A stretch of DNA of 64,000 bases from Halomonas sp. HAL1 (GTDB lineage Bacteria; Pseudomonadota; Gammaproteobacteria; Pseudomonadales; Halomonadaceae), in assembly GCF_030544485.1 (NCBI RefSeq), contig NZ_CP130610.1, positions 3,720,001-3,784,000 on the forward strand, in the 5' to 3' direction. Both the position numbers and the translations under genes were made by a program. Positions 1-8,222 of the stretch are shown piece after piece. The notes below the pieces were generated by a model. It worked only from the letters and a program-made list of their open reading frames with translations, ran no database searches and was not told the DNA's origin. Each line of letters starts with the position of its first letter. The first letter of the stretch is position 1.

Positions 1-717
1 CTGGTTAGCGTGGTGTTTTTCACCTCCATGCTGTCGGGTGTATTTGGTATGGCAGGCGGCTTGGTACTGCTATGGTTTCTACTGCTGATTTTCCCTGCGG
101 GCACTGCAATGGCGGTGCACGGTGTGATACAGCTAACGGCGAATGGGTCACGCGCATGGCTTTCACGGCATTATATTGTCTGGCGCATCGTCGCGTTTAT
201 GACGCTGGGAGTACTAAGCGCCGCAGGCCTACTGCTGCTATTCAACTACAGCCCTAATGCCGCCAGCGTCTCGATTTTGATTGGTTTGATGCCCATATTG
301 GTGTGGATGCCCAAGCGCTGGTTTCATCTGGATGCTAACCGTGCCAGCCACGCCCTGTGCTGTGGTATCGCTTCTGGAGGATTGACCATAGCGGCGGGGG
401 TTTCCGGGCCGTTGATCGATATCTTCTTTGTACGCTCACGAATGGATCGCCGCCAAGTGGTGGCTACCAAGGCGATGATTCAGGTAGTGGCGCACAGTAT
501 TAAAATACTCTTCTACCTGGGTGCCGCCATGGCACTTAGCGCTGGCGAATGGGGTATCGTATTGCTAGCCGCACCGTTTGCCATGCTCGGCACTCAAGCG
601 GGGAACCGCATTTTACACCGTCTCACCGATGCCAACTTCCGCACCTGGACGCGCTGGATCGTGACCGGCATTGGGGTTTTCTACTTTCTGCAGGGGATAT
701 TTTTGCTAAGCCATTAA
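1..717 (+). CDS. TauE/SafE family sulfite/anion exporter, 5' end cut by window edge
   Basis: Polytopic inner-membrane protein of the TauE/SafE (DUF81) family, which moves sulfite, sulfoacetate or other small organosulfur anions out of the cell. About 238 residues are visible. The frame is open to base 1, so the annotatable GTG at base 10 is probably internal and the true start lies outside the window. Several hydrophobic helices are visible, with the family-style glycine-rich stretch GVFGMAGG near the start and a second GLTIAAGVSGP repeat midway, as expected from the internal duplication of the family. It converges on the binding-protein gene at 796. The substrate cannot be read from sequence. 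Confidence 0.8.
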   Translation: MVSVVFFTSMLSGVFGMAGGLVLLWFLLLIFPAGTAMAVHGVIQLTANGSRAWLSRHYIVWRIVAFMTLGVLSAAGLLLLFNYSPNAASVSILIGLMPILVWMPKRWFHLDANRASHALCCGIASGGLTIAAGVSGPLIDIFFVRSRMDRRQVVATKAMIQVVAHSIKILFYLGAAMALSAGEWGIVLLAAPFAMLGTQAGNRILHRLTDANFRTWTRWIVTGIGVFYFLQGIFLLSH

Positions 718-753
718 TTTAAATTATTGGTTTGAATATACGGTTTAATAACA

Positions 754-780
754 GGCGCTCCGGTCTCACCGAAGCGCTTG
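754..780. terminator. Bidirectional hairpin between convergent genes
   Basis: A ten-position stem (755-764 with 768-777, one mismatch, 3-base loop) lies between the TauE-like gene and the convergent binding-protein gene. T-tracts are weak on both sides, so termination efficiency is uncertain. Confidence 0.45.
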
Positions 781-795
781 TCATCGCGAAAATGA

Positions 796-1659
796 CTACT
801 CACCGGCAGCCAGCCATTCATCGACCTGATCGCGGTTTTCGTCGAGCCAAGTCTGCGCACCGGCTACCGGGTCGCCCTGAGACTCGATCTCGGCCATCAG
901 CTCGCTCAGGCTATCGTCACTCATATGCCAGGCATTGAGTACCGCGGTGAGCCATGGATCATCCTCGGAGAGCCCCTCGCGTGAGAACCAGTAAATAGTG
1001 TCGCCGTCGCCATAGATATTCTCAGGATCTTCCAGATACTTGAGGTCATAGTTGGCAAATGCCCAGTGCGGGCTCCACAGCGTCACCAAAATCGGCTGCT
1101 CGTTCTGATAGGCGCTATCGAGCGCGGACATCATCGCTGGTTCGGAACTATTCATCTGGCTGATTGGCAGCTCATAGGCCTCGACGGCCTCGTCGGACAA
1201 AGCAGCGATCGCCGAGCCAGAATCGATACCCAGAATCGTTGGGCTGCCCTGGTATTCAAACTCATCAGCACGTTCGACTAATTCAGGAATCGAGTCGATA
1301 TCGACATAGCTCGGCACCACAAGCCCCAATGCAGTCTTGTCATACCACGCATCGTGAACCTCAAGCGTATCCTTGTAGGGTGCCAGATACTCCTTGTCGG
1401 TATTGGGCAGCCAGATCTCCAGGGATAGATCAATATCGTTGCTCGCCATCCCAGCGTAGAGTGCGCTCTTGCCGACATCGGAAAGCTCAATGTCATAACC
1501 TTTATCGTCGAGAACCAGCTTCCAGAGGTTGGCGACGGCAATGTTCTCTGCCCAGTTGTTGGTGCCGATGACCAACGTTTTCTCCTCAGCGTGTACCTGG
1601 GCAGTAGCTGACAAGGTGAAAAGCACCGCCGCCGCGCAGGGATAAAAAGCAATTTTCAT
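796..1659 (-). CDS. Orphan glycine betaine/proline-type ABC substrate-binding protein (ProX/OpuAC family)
   Basis: Periplasmic binding protein of 287 residues with a signal peptide (MKIAFYPC then hydrophobic, cleavage after about residue 24, AQVHA-EE). The body is OpuAC type: NNWAENIAVANLW near the N-terminus, DIDLSLEIWLP, and LWSPHWAFANYDLKYLEDP. These are the tryptophan-rich segments that form the aromatic box for quaternary ammonium ligands in this family. A good ribosome site (AAAGGAAAA) precedes the ATG. No ATPase or permease gene is adjacent, so it either works with a transporter encoded elsewhere or is a scavenging or sensing partner. It is the last gene of a minus-strand run with two oxygenases and an M24 protein, and probably delivers their substrate (inference). 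Confidence 0.85.
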   Translation of the reverse strand: MKIAFYPCAAAVLFTLSATAQVHAEEKTLVIGTNNWAENIAVANLWKLVLDDKGYDIELSDVGKSALYAGMASNDIDLSLEIWLPNTDKEYLAPYKDTLEVHDAWYDKTALGLVVPSYVDIDSIPELVERADEFEYQGSPTILGIDSGSAIAALSDEAVEAYELPISQMNSSEPAMMSALDSAYQNEQPILVTLWSPHWAFANYDLKYLEDPENIYGDGDTIYWFSREGLSEDDPWLTAVLNAWHMSDDSLSELMAEIESQGDPVAGAQTWLDENRDQVDEWLAAGE

Positions 1660-1830
1660 AACGTTTTCCTTTAGTTTATTAATATATTTAATAATTTTAT
1701 GTTATGGATTTTAACTATATCATGGATACCGCGCAGTCAAATGCGTGTCAACATCATGGAAACCCCTGTCATGCTATGTGGGTAAAAAAGACATCGACTC
1801 ACTATTCACCTGCGATCACAAGACACCCGC

Positions 1831-2832
1831 TCAGGTCTCGCCAGCGGGCCTACGTTCCAGCCCCTGAAACTCGACAAACTCCTGCATGCGTTCCCACAGT
1901 CGATCGCCGTAGATATAGTTGTCATCCCCTGTCGTGCTGGCAGCCTTAATATGGGCACCCACAGCTGGCTCGAAGAAAAACGGAATCGAGTGCCGCGAGC
2001 GGGTCCCGCCGACGATGCGGTGCTCCGTGGCCTGAATGCGCCCACCAGACCAGTCCGCCAGCAAACGGCCAAAATTAACCACCAGTGCATTGTCACGTGG
2101 AGGCACCTCTTCCCAATCACCGCTGGGCGCGCGCACCTGCAGTCCACCGACGCTGTCCTGCCACAACAACGTGATAAAGCCGTTATCAAAATGGGGCACG
2201 CCCACCAGCCAGCGGCGCGCACTATCGCTACCGTCAATCGCTGGCATGACGGCCAACTGCCCGGCGGTGCGTTCGGGATAATGAATCAGGCGCAGTGTGG
2301 AGTTGCCGTGTTCAAAGGGTTCCAGCAACTCCTCACGCGGTATTTCCAGCCCGTCGGCCAGCGCGGTGGCAATCACACCGCCAAGCGATTCCATCGCCCG
2401 GTAATAATTGGCCACATCGGTCGCCCACCCTGGCAGTACTGATTCCGGCGGTTGGGGAGTAGGCTCTCGCAAAGGGTCACCGCTTAGCGCATCCGCTCGC
2501 TCTGGGTGAGCAACGTCCGGACCGAGATCGACACCCTCCTTCCAGGTCGGATCCTCGTCCTGAGGCGGAAAATAGCCTCGATAGACATTAGTGTTGGCCG
2601 GTTCGAACTTGTGCCGTGCTAGTGGTTGCTTATGCGTCTCGTCAAGTTCGAAAAAGCGCAACAGCCGAGCGTGGATATCGTCGCGGAGACCGAGTTGTTC
2701 AGGCGCAATACCCACGGTCATGAAGCCAGAGTCGCAGGCGGCATTGGCGATCGCCTGAACCGTCTCGGCGCGTGCCAGATCATCGACAAGGAGCGGCGTC
2801 AGATCGATATGCGGAATTAGAGTCTGAGTCAT
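1831..2832 (-). CDS. Isopenicillin N synthase-like 2-oxoglutarate/Fe(II) oxygenase
   Basis: Cytoplasmic non-haem iron oxygenase of 333 residues. An N-terminal DIOX_N-like part (PHIDLTPLL... ACDSGFMTVG) is followed by the 2OG-FeII domain. The iron triad is visible as H214-x-D216 and H271, and the RxS motif that holds 2-oxoglutarate is R280-H-S282. So it is a catalytically competent member that should hydroxylate, desaturate or cleave a small substrate. It lies 44 bp downstream of the DddP-like gene and upstream of the binding-protein gene, in the same orientation, consistent with one transcript. The ribosome site AAAGAGAT lies before the ATG. The substrate is unknown; ethylene-forming or gibberellin-oxidase-like annotations would be over-reach. 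Confidence 0.85.
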   Translation of the reverse strand: MTQTLIPHIDLTPLLVDDLARAETVQAIANAACDSGFMTVGIAPEQLGLRDDIHARLLRFFELDETHKQPLARHKFEPANTNVYRGYFPPQDEDPTWKEGVDLGPDVAHPERADALSGDPLREPTPQPPESVLPGWATDVANYYRAMESLGGVIATALADGLEIPREELLEPFEHGNSTLRLIHYPERTAGQLAVMPAIDGSDSARRWLVGVPHFDNGFITLLWQDSVGGLQVRAPSGDWEEVPPRDNALVVNFGRLLADWSGGRIQATEHRIVGGTRSRHSIPFFFEPAVGAHIKAASTTGDDNYIYGDRLWERMQEFVEFQGLERRPAGET

Positions 2833-2876
2833 AGAAATCTCTTTTGTCTGGTGGTGGACTGAGACACTTGGCTTAA

Positions 2877-4154
2877 TCAGCCTGCCAAGAGTCGTTCATC
2901 AAGATGGTAGTCCGACAGCAACTCCACCTGCCCATCATCCCGGATATAAAGCTGTTCCTCCATTTTGACCCCCTCGCCGCCAGCCTCGTGGCCGATAAAG
3001 CTTTCGACGCAGAGCGTCATGCCGGGCTGCATGATGCCGTCATAGCCCTTATCGTCGATGTCCTCGCGATGCACGATATAGGGATATTCGCCGGTCATCC
3101 CGACCCCATGGGCCAGTGCAAAGTAACGCCGCGCCTTGTAGGGCTGAGGAATCTGCCACGCCTTCTCGGCGTACTCCTTGAATGTCATGCCTGGAGCGAT
3201 CAACGCCATGTTGGTGCGCACTTGGTCGAAGGCCATGCGATAGAGCTCACGCTGCGTGGGGGTCGCTTCACCATCGCCGCACAAAAACGTCCGCGAGAAA
3301 TCGGCGTAATAGCCATAACGGCCGACCACGTCGGTATCCAGGGCGACCAACTCCCCCGCCTGCATCGCCCGATCGGAACACTCCTGAAACCAAGGGTTGG
3401 TGCGTGGGCCAGAGTTCATCAGCCGCGTTTCGACGTAATCGGCGTCGGTAGCGATGATGTGCTGGTGCAGGTACGACCAGACCTCATTCTCCGTCGCACC
3501 GGGGCGGATCGCCGCTTCCAGCTTGCGCACGCCCTGCTCCACTGCCCGCAGCGAACTGCGCACCATCTTGATCTCGTTGGGCACCTTGATCGCTCGTGCC
3601 CGCTCCAGCGGCACCTGGGCATCGCAGATCTGCCAGCCCCGCTCGACCAGCGCGAAGGCAGCATGGGAGGTCGCGCTCTCAATGGCTACCTTATCGCCCT
3701 TTTGCCCGCCGCACTGGCGCACCAATGCGTCGATCTCGTCGGCCCACGTCTGGGTGGTCTGCTGAAGTTGATCATCACAGAAATAGTAGGAGATCGCTGT
3801 CGCAGGACGTGTCTCATCAATGCCAGGCAACCCTTCGGTAAGGTGGGCGCAGCCGGAGAACTCGAACATCACTACCGGGCCTTCCGCGGGAACGAAGGCG
3901 TAGCGGGCAGGGTTACGTGCGGAGTAGACCTGCATGTTTCGCGCACCGGTGGCGTAGCGCACGTGGGTCGGATCGAACAACACGGCGGCGACGATATCGC
4001 GCTTTTTTAATTCGGCTCTTGTCCTGAACAGACGATCGAGCAAAATCTGTTGGATCTCATCCGCAGTCGGTTCGCACTCGGAAGGCTCGCGTGTTGGCGC
4101 CAGAATGCCGGTGCCGTCTAGCATTGATGGTGCGCTGGAAAGAAAGCTTGTCAT
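2877..4154 (-). CDS. DddP-like M24 metallohydrolase/lyase family protein
   Basis: A 425-residue pita-bread fold (creatinase/aminopeptidase P, M24) protein. It most resembles DddP, the iron-dependent DMSP lyase: segments such as FDPTHVRYATGARNMQ and SGPRTNPWFQECSDR are DddP-like. All six metal ligands are present (D273, D275, D285, H349, E384, E399) with exactly the spacing I recall for DddP of Ruegeria lacuscaerulensis (D295, D297, D307, H371, E406, E421). The position of DddP's proposed catalytic base Asp377 is Gly355 here, so DMSP lyase activity is doubtful and an amidase or dipeptidase reaction is as likely. It sits between two 2OG oxygenase genes. The start is the first ATG; its ribosome site is weak. 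Confidence 0.8.
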   Translation of the reverse strand: MTSFLSSAPSMLDGTGILAPTREPSECEPTADEIQQILLDRLFRTRAELKKRDIVAAVLFDPTHVRYATGARNMQVYSARNPARYAFVPAEGPVVMFEFSGCAHLTEGLPGIDETRPATAISYYFCDDQLQQTTQTWADEIDALVRQCGGQKGDKVAIESATSHAAFALVERGWQICDAQVPLERARAIKVPNEIKMVRSSLRAVEQGVRKLEAAIRPGATENEVWSYLHQHIIATDADYVETRLMNSGPRTNPWFQECSDRAMQAGELVALDTDVVGRYGYYADFSRTFLCGDGEATPTQRELYRMAFDQVRTNMALIAPGMTFKEYAEKAWQIPQPYKARRYFALAHGVGMTGEYPYIVHREDIDDKGYDGIMQPGMTLCVESFIGHEAGGEGVKMEEQLYIRDDGQVELLSDYHLDERLLAG

Positions 4155-4241
4155 GGTCGGTGTAGCCCGTCTTATCGGAATGAGCGGACACGCACCACAT
4201 AGGGCGCGTGCATGCCTTTTATTTATTAATGAAATCTCTAT

Positions 4242-5162
4242 CTAGTCGAGCAGGCCGTCGGCGCGGGCCTCGCGACGACGCTCCGCCTCGATATGGGCTT
4301 CGGAAACACGCCCATAGAGCTGACGTGTCCGCTCAAGCCGACCAACGACACCCGGCTGCTGGGAATAGGCAAAAATGGCGGTGTGGCGCTCGCGCTGACC
4401 GTTAACTCGCGTCACGCGATGCAGCGAATAGCGCCCCTTGAATAACTGCAAATCGCCTGGGTGAAGCTCTAGTGTCTGCGGAGTGGTCTCGTCCTCACCG
4501 CGGATCACCGTGCCAACCGCAGGGTAGTTTTCGCCGGCAGGCGTGCGGATGTTGGGGCAGTACTGAAACTCACCGCCAGTATCCGGCTGCTGGGTCATCA
4601 TCGAGACGATGTATTCATTGGTATCGTAGTGCCACGGCTGCTCGGTACCGGGTGGGAGTACGTTCTGAACCAGTCCGGCGAACGGATCCGCGTACTCGTA
4701 AACGTCTGTCTCACCAAGGCACTCGGCCACCAGGCGCTTCATCACCAGTGACACATAAAGCTGATGAATCACGGCATCGGCAGGGATCAAATCGCGTGTC
4801 ACGAAACCGCTGGTGCGCTCCATGAAGATGCGACGCGGATCGGACTCATCAAGCGTCGTATCGTCACTCGTAAACCAAGCATTGACCCGACGACTGGAGT
4901 AATAACTCTTGGCCGACATCTGCTCGCCCTCTTGGCGTGCCTGCGCCAGCGCCTCTGGGCGCAGAAAGCCTCGCAGCACGGCGCAACCCTCGCGATTCAG
5001 ATCCTCGCGCACCCGGGCGATCTCTGCTTGCAGGCGGGCATCTTGAAAGTCATGCAGTGGATAACGTTGGGTGTCGACCAGCGCACTCAAATCGGTGCGC
5101 TCGGCGTCGGCCAGCCAGCGTTGGGCAACGTCAGGGGTGAGTGCGGCAGCGATTGTACTCAT
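4242..5162 (-). CDS. ArpA/HalD-BesD-related 2OG/Fe(II) oxygenase (hydroxylase-type iron triad)
   Basis: A 306-residue cupin-fold oxygenase of the ArpA family, related to the amino-acid halogenases BesD and HalD. The iron site reads H178-Y-D180 and H248, with R257/R259 nearby as likely 2-oxoglutarate ligands. The halogenases carry Gly in place of the Asp, so this protein should hydroxylate rather than chlorinate. I chose the ATG at 5162 because GAGAGG lies just upstream; an upstream in-frame ATG at 5198 has no comparable site. It is the first gene of the minus-strand operon and divergent from a LysR gene. Family members act on free amino acids, which hints at an amino-acid-derived substrate (inference). 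Confidence 0.75.
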   Translation of the reverse strand: MSTIAAALTPDVAQRWLADAERTDLSALVDTQRYPLHDFQDARLQAEIARVREDLNREGCAVLRGFLRPEALAQARQEGEQMSAKSYYSSRRVNAWFTSDDTTLDESDPRRIFMERTSGFVTRDLIPADAVIHQLYVSLVMKRLVAECLGETDVYEYADPFAGLVQNVLPPGTEQPWHYDTNEYIVSMMTQQPDTGGEFQYCPNIRTPAGENYPAVGTVIRGEDETTPQTLELHPGDLQLFKGRYSLHRVTRVNGQRERHTAIFAYSQQPGVVGRLERTRQLYGRVSEAHIEAERRREARADGLLD

Positions 5163-5293
5163 GGGAAATGACCTCTCGATCAGCAGGATTTGCGGCATCT
5201 GCAGAACGGTTTTCGTTGCCCGTTACATTGGGCTATCCATCTGCATGACCTATACTGGCGGGATCGAATCCATCAGGGAAACGAGTCCTTCCA

Positions 5294-6223
5294 ATGACCA
5301 CCATCGGCGTTTCCGATAGCTCGAGATTGGCAGCACTGGACAGCGATCTGCTGCTCGCCTTCGTCACCGTCGCCGACAGCGGAGGCTTTACGGCCGCAGC
5401 GCGTTATCTACACAAGACCCAGTCAACCATCAGCCTGCGCATCAGCACGCTGGAATCTCGCCTCGACACGCTGCTGATCGAGCGCAATGGCCGTCAACTC
5501 AAGTTGACCGGCGACGGTGAAACCTTCCTCGTCTATGCCCGGCGCTTGCTACAACTGCAACGCGAAGCGATTGCCGCGCTGGGTCGCGCTCAGCCGGTCA
5601 CGCTGCGTTTCGGACTGCCGGAGGATTACGCCGACACATGGCTGCCTGCACTGCTTGAGCGCTTTGGCGAGCAGCATCCCGAAGTGCATGTCCATATACA
5701 CTGCCGGATGTCGACCGAACTGCTGGAACAGCTGGAACAGGGCTCCTTGGACGTGGTGCTGGCGGTAAGGCACGCACCCACCAGCGGCGGCCGACGCGTC
5801 GCCACGGAAGAGGTCGTATGGGCAGCGCATCGGCGCTTCGAGCTAGATCCCTCCCGGCCACTGCCGCTGGCGCTGTTCCCGGAGCAGTGCATCTACCGGC
5901 GCCGGGCGCTGGCGGCACTGACCGGCATCGGTCGCGACTGGCAGCTTGAATCCTCCAGCCAGAGCCCCAGCGGACTGCGTGTCATCGTCAACCAGGGCCG
6001 CACGATCACCGTTACTGACCGCCGCTCGCTGCCCGAGGACTGGAAAGTCATCGAAGACGCCGAAGGATTGCCGCCGCTGCCACCAGCAATACTCGAGGTG
6101 CATCGCTCCCCCAGTCTGTCCCATCCAGCATTCGATGACTTCATGGCGTTGATTGATGAGGTTTTGGAGGCGGTCTCAGCGACTAGCCCAAGCCACCATC
6201 ACCATATGGCTGATGTGATCTAA
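5294..6223 (+). CDS. LysR-family transcriptional regulator
   Basis: A 309-residue LysR regulator. The N-terminal winged helix is clear (residues about 14-72: LLLAFVTVADSGGFTAAARYLHKTQSTISLRISTLE), followed by the periplasmic-binding-like effector domain. It is transcribed divergently from the oxygenase/DddP-like operon with about 130 bp between starts, the classic arrangement for a LysR protein controlling its neighbour in response to the operon's substrate. The tail carries a histidine cluster (HHHHMADVI), a small oddity. The inducer is not deducible. Confidence 0.9.
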   Translation: MTTIGVSDSSRLAALDSDLLLAFVTVADSGGFTAAARYLHKTQSTISLRISTLESRLDTLLIERNGRQLKLTGDGETFLVYARRLLQLQREAIAALGRAQPVTLRFGLPEDYADTWLPALLERFGEQHPEVHVHIHCRMSTELLEQLEQGSLDVVLAVRHAPTSGGRRVATEEVVWAAHRRFELDPSRPLPLALFPEQCIYRRRALAALTGIGRDWQLESSSQSPSGLRVIVNQGRTITVTDRRSLPEDWKVIEDAEGLPPLPPAILEVHRSPSLSHPAFDDFMALIDEVLEAVSATSPSHHHHMADVI

Positions 6224-6238
6224 CCAAAGCACCTGTGA

Positions 6239-6260
6239 CCGGCCCCCCTGGGCCGTGCGT
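6239..6260 (+). terminator. Possible terminator after the LysR gene
   Basis: CGGCCC-ccct-GGGCCG stem followed by TGCGTTTT, 16 bp after the LysR stop codon. The stem is GC-rich and the T-run short. Confidence 0.4.
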
Positions 6261-6414
6261 TTTCTCGACTAAGTCGCCCTGCTGGATTCCCTATTCGCTG
6301 CGCCTGATCAAGAGCAGTTATAGCGTATCGACATTAGGGCTTTCGCGTTGAGGGCTATAAAAGCGATCTTCCAATAGATGCCTATACTGACCATAGCCAT
6401 CAACGGAGGTCGCT

Positions 6415-7602
6415 ATGGATTATCATCACTACCGCAAAGCCCTGACTGAAACACTTGCCCAGAGTGAAGTGCCCTTTCCCGCTGCCGAATACCAAGCGCG
6501 CCTAGATAAGGTGCGTCAGACGATGACCGAGCAAGGGTTAGATGCGCTCCTGCTCACCGATCCCGCTGATATTAACTACCTCACTGGCTATCACACCTTT
6601 GAAGTCTCGGTTCACGCCTGCCTTGTCTGCACCCAGGAACGGTTAGTGTTGCAAGTCGCCTCGATTGAAACAGGGGCGGCAGTCGTCACCGCTCAGGTTG
6701 ATGAGATCATCGGCTACCGCTGGGAAAACCTCGATGAAATCATCGCGCCATTGGCGGATCTGCTGGCCCACTGCCAGAAAATCGGTATTGATGGCTGGAG
6801 TGCTGGGCTGCGCTTTGGCGTGATTGATGCACTGCTGAAGACCATTGGCCGCGAGCGCTTTTGCGAAGCAGGCGCGTTAGTCGATGCAATTAGAATTGTT
6901 AAAAGCCCTGCTGAACTGGAGATGCTGCAAGAGAGCGCGCGGATAACCGCTCTAGGCCTTGAGACTGCGATTCAGAGCATTCGCCCGGGCATGACCGATA
7001 ACGATATTGCCGCGGTGGGTGCCAAAGCGCTGTTGGAAAACGGCAGCGAGTTTATGAGCCTGCAGCCGATCGTGACCAGCGGGCACCGTATCGGTGTGAT
7101 ACACGTCAATCATAAGCGGCGCGTGATTCAGCCTAACGAGCCAGTGTTTCTGGAGTTCGGTGCCGCGTATCAGCGCTACACGGCCCCCATGATGCGTACC
7201 GCGGTGACGGGCACTCCAAACGCAGCCCTCTCAGCCACTCGCGACCTTTGCCGTTCAATATTTGAGGCTCTGTGCGACACCATGCGCCCAGGCAATACTT
7301 TTGATGCCGCTGCCCAAGCGGCTGATGCCTTACTCACCCCGCAGCGAGACCAGTATTTCTTTTCCGGCGTGTTTGGCTACGCCGTGGGCGCACAATTCCC
7401 ACCTAGTTGGGTGGAGGGCACTGGCTTTATCGCTAAAGGCCAACACCGCTCCTTTGAAACCAATATGGTCTTTCACCTTCCGCTCTGCCTAAGGGTGCCC
7501 GGCCAGTGGGGCGTAGGAATAAGCGACACCGTGGTGGTGACCGAGCAGGGAGCCAAACCGCTAACCAATAACGACTGGCAGCTGTTTGAGGCACATTTAT
7601 AA
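6415..7602 (+). CDS. Metal-free M24 family hydrolase resembling ectoine hydrolase DoeA/EutD
   Basis: A 395-residue creatinase/M24-fold protein. The usual metal ligands are gone: where peptidases carry the Asp pair the sequence is FLEFGAAYQRYTAPMMRT, and the His site reads GYAVGAQFPPSW. The same substitutions (FFEIAG..RYHAPMSRT, GYPIGISYPPDW) occur in ectoine hydrolase DoeA, whose relative EutD works without metal; the Glu of this motif is retained (LEF). It therefore probably hydrolyses a cyclic amidine or amide such as ectoine or a related compound. No doeB-like deacetylase is adjacent, so it may have another substrate. The ribosome site GGAGG precedes the ATG. Confidence 0.7.
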   Translation: MDYHHYRKALTETLAQSEVPFPAAEYQARLDKVRQTMTEQGLDALLLTDPADINYLTGYHTFEVSVHACLVCTQERLVLQVASIETGAAVVTAQVDEIIGYRWENLDEIIAPLADLLAHCQKIGIDGWSAGLRFGVIDALLKTIGRERFCEAGALVDAIRIVKSPAELEMLQESARITALGLETAIQSIRPGMTDNDIAAVGAKALLENGSEFMSLQPIVTSGHRIGVIHVNHKRRVIQPNEPVFLEFGAAYQRYTAPMMRTAVTGTPNAALSATRDLCRSIFEALCDTMRPGNTFDAAAQAADALLTPQRDQYFFSGVFGYAVGAQFPPSWVEGTGFIAKGQHRSFETNMVFHLPLCLRVPGQWGVGISDTVVVTEQGAKPLTNNDWQLFEAHL

Positions 7603-7752
7603 GCGACTGCGCCTCATAGTTACAGCATTGACAGGTCGATAAAGGAGCGCTATTGTCGCTAAAAATGCAAATGAGAAACACTATCTTTAAATTGTAAAGA
7701 GAGTGACTGGGCCTGAGCTCATTGGAAGCAACCAGCGTGAGGGATTAGTGGG

Positions 7753-8127
7753 ATGACGAGCGAACAGCGGCAACTTCGCCAAACGGTCATGTTTTTACGC
7801 ACCTCTTTTGAAGCGGTTCAGCACTCCATTGCTGGCCGCTTGGAGGACCCGCTGCCCTGCTGGATGGATACCGCCATGATGTCGATGCTTTCCCGCGAGC
7901 TAACCCGCTGCTGCCAGCAGTCGAAGCCACTGTTTGCACCTCCCGTTACGGAGCAGCTTTACATCGCTTCACAACAGTGTGACCTGCTACTGAAGCAGTG
8001 CCCCGGGGTGCTGAGTAGCGCCGTGTGCCACCGCCAGTTGGGTGCCATCATGCTGCCGCTGGCCAGCGCCCTTCAGCAAATTGATAGCCCTGCCAAGCGC
8101 CGCTGGCCTTGGACGAGGTGGCACTAA
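7753..8127 (+). CDS. Small cysteine-containing protein of unknown function
   Basis: A 124-residue soluble protein with no family I recognise. It has six cysteines (one CC pair), a mostly helical composition, no signal peptide and a basic tail (KRRWPWTRWH). It stands alone 150 bp after the M24 gene. Codon use looks like its neighbours, so it is probably real, but no function can be proposed. Confidence 0.55.
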   Translation: MTSEQRQLRQTVMFLRTSFEAVQHSIAGRLEDPLPCWMDTAMMSMLSRELTRCCQQSKPLFAPPVTEQLYIASQQCDLLLKQCPGVLSSAVCHRQLGAIMLPLASALQQIDSPAKRRWPWTRWH

Positions 8128-8222
8128 CCAACCTCTAGCATTTCTTCGCTACCAGTGGGTATGCGCTCATGATGATTACTAGCAGAAGCTCCAGACCTTG
8201 GAAATGATAGGGTCGGTGTTCA

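Noticed and set aside
2904..4010. A 368-residue open frame on the plus strand opposite the DddP-like gene
   Set aside because: It is the shadow of a long GC-rich gene: no family resemblance, no ribosome site, while the minus frame has all M24 motifs.
2877..4154. Annotation as a DMSP lyase dddP
   Set aside because: The proposed catalytic Asp is Gly355, and no other DMSP catabolism gene (dddD/T/B/C, acu) is near. I kept 'DddP-like' only.
4242..5162. Amino-acid halogenase of the BesD/HalD group
   Set aside because: The iron-binding Asp180 is present; halogenases of this type need Gly or Ala there to leave room for chloride.
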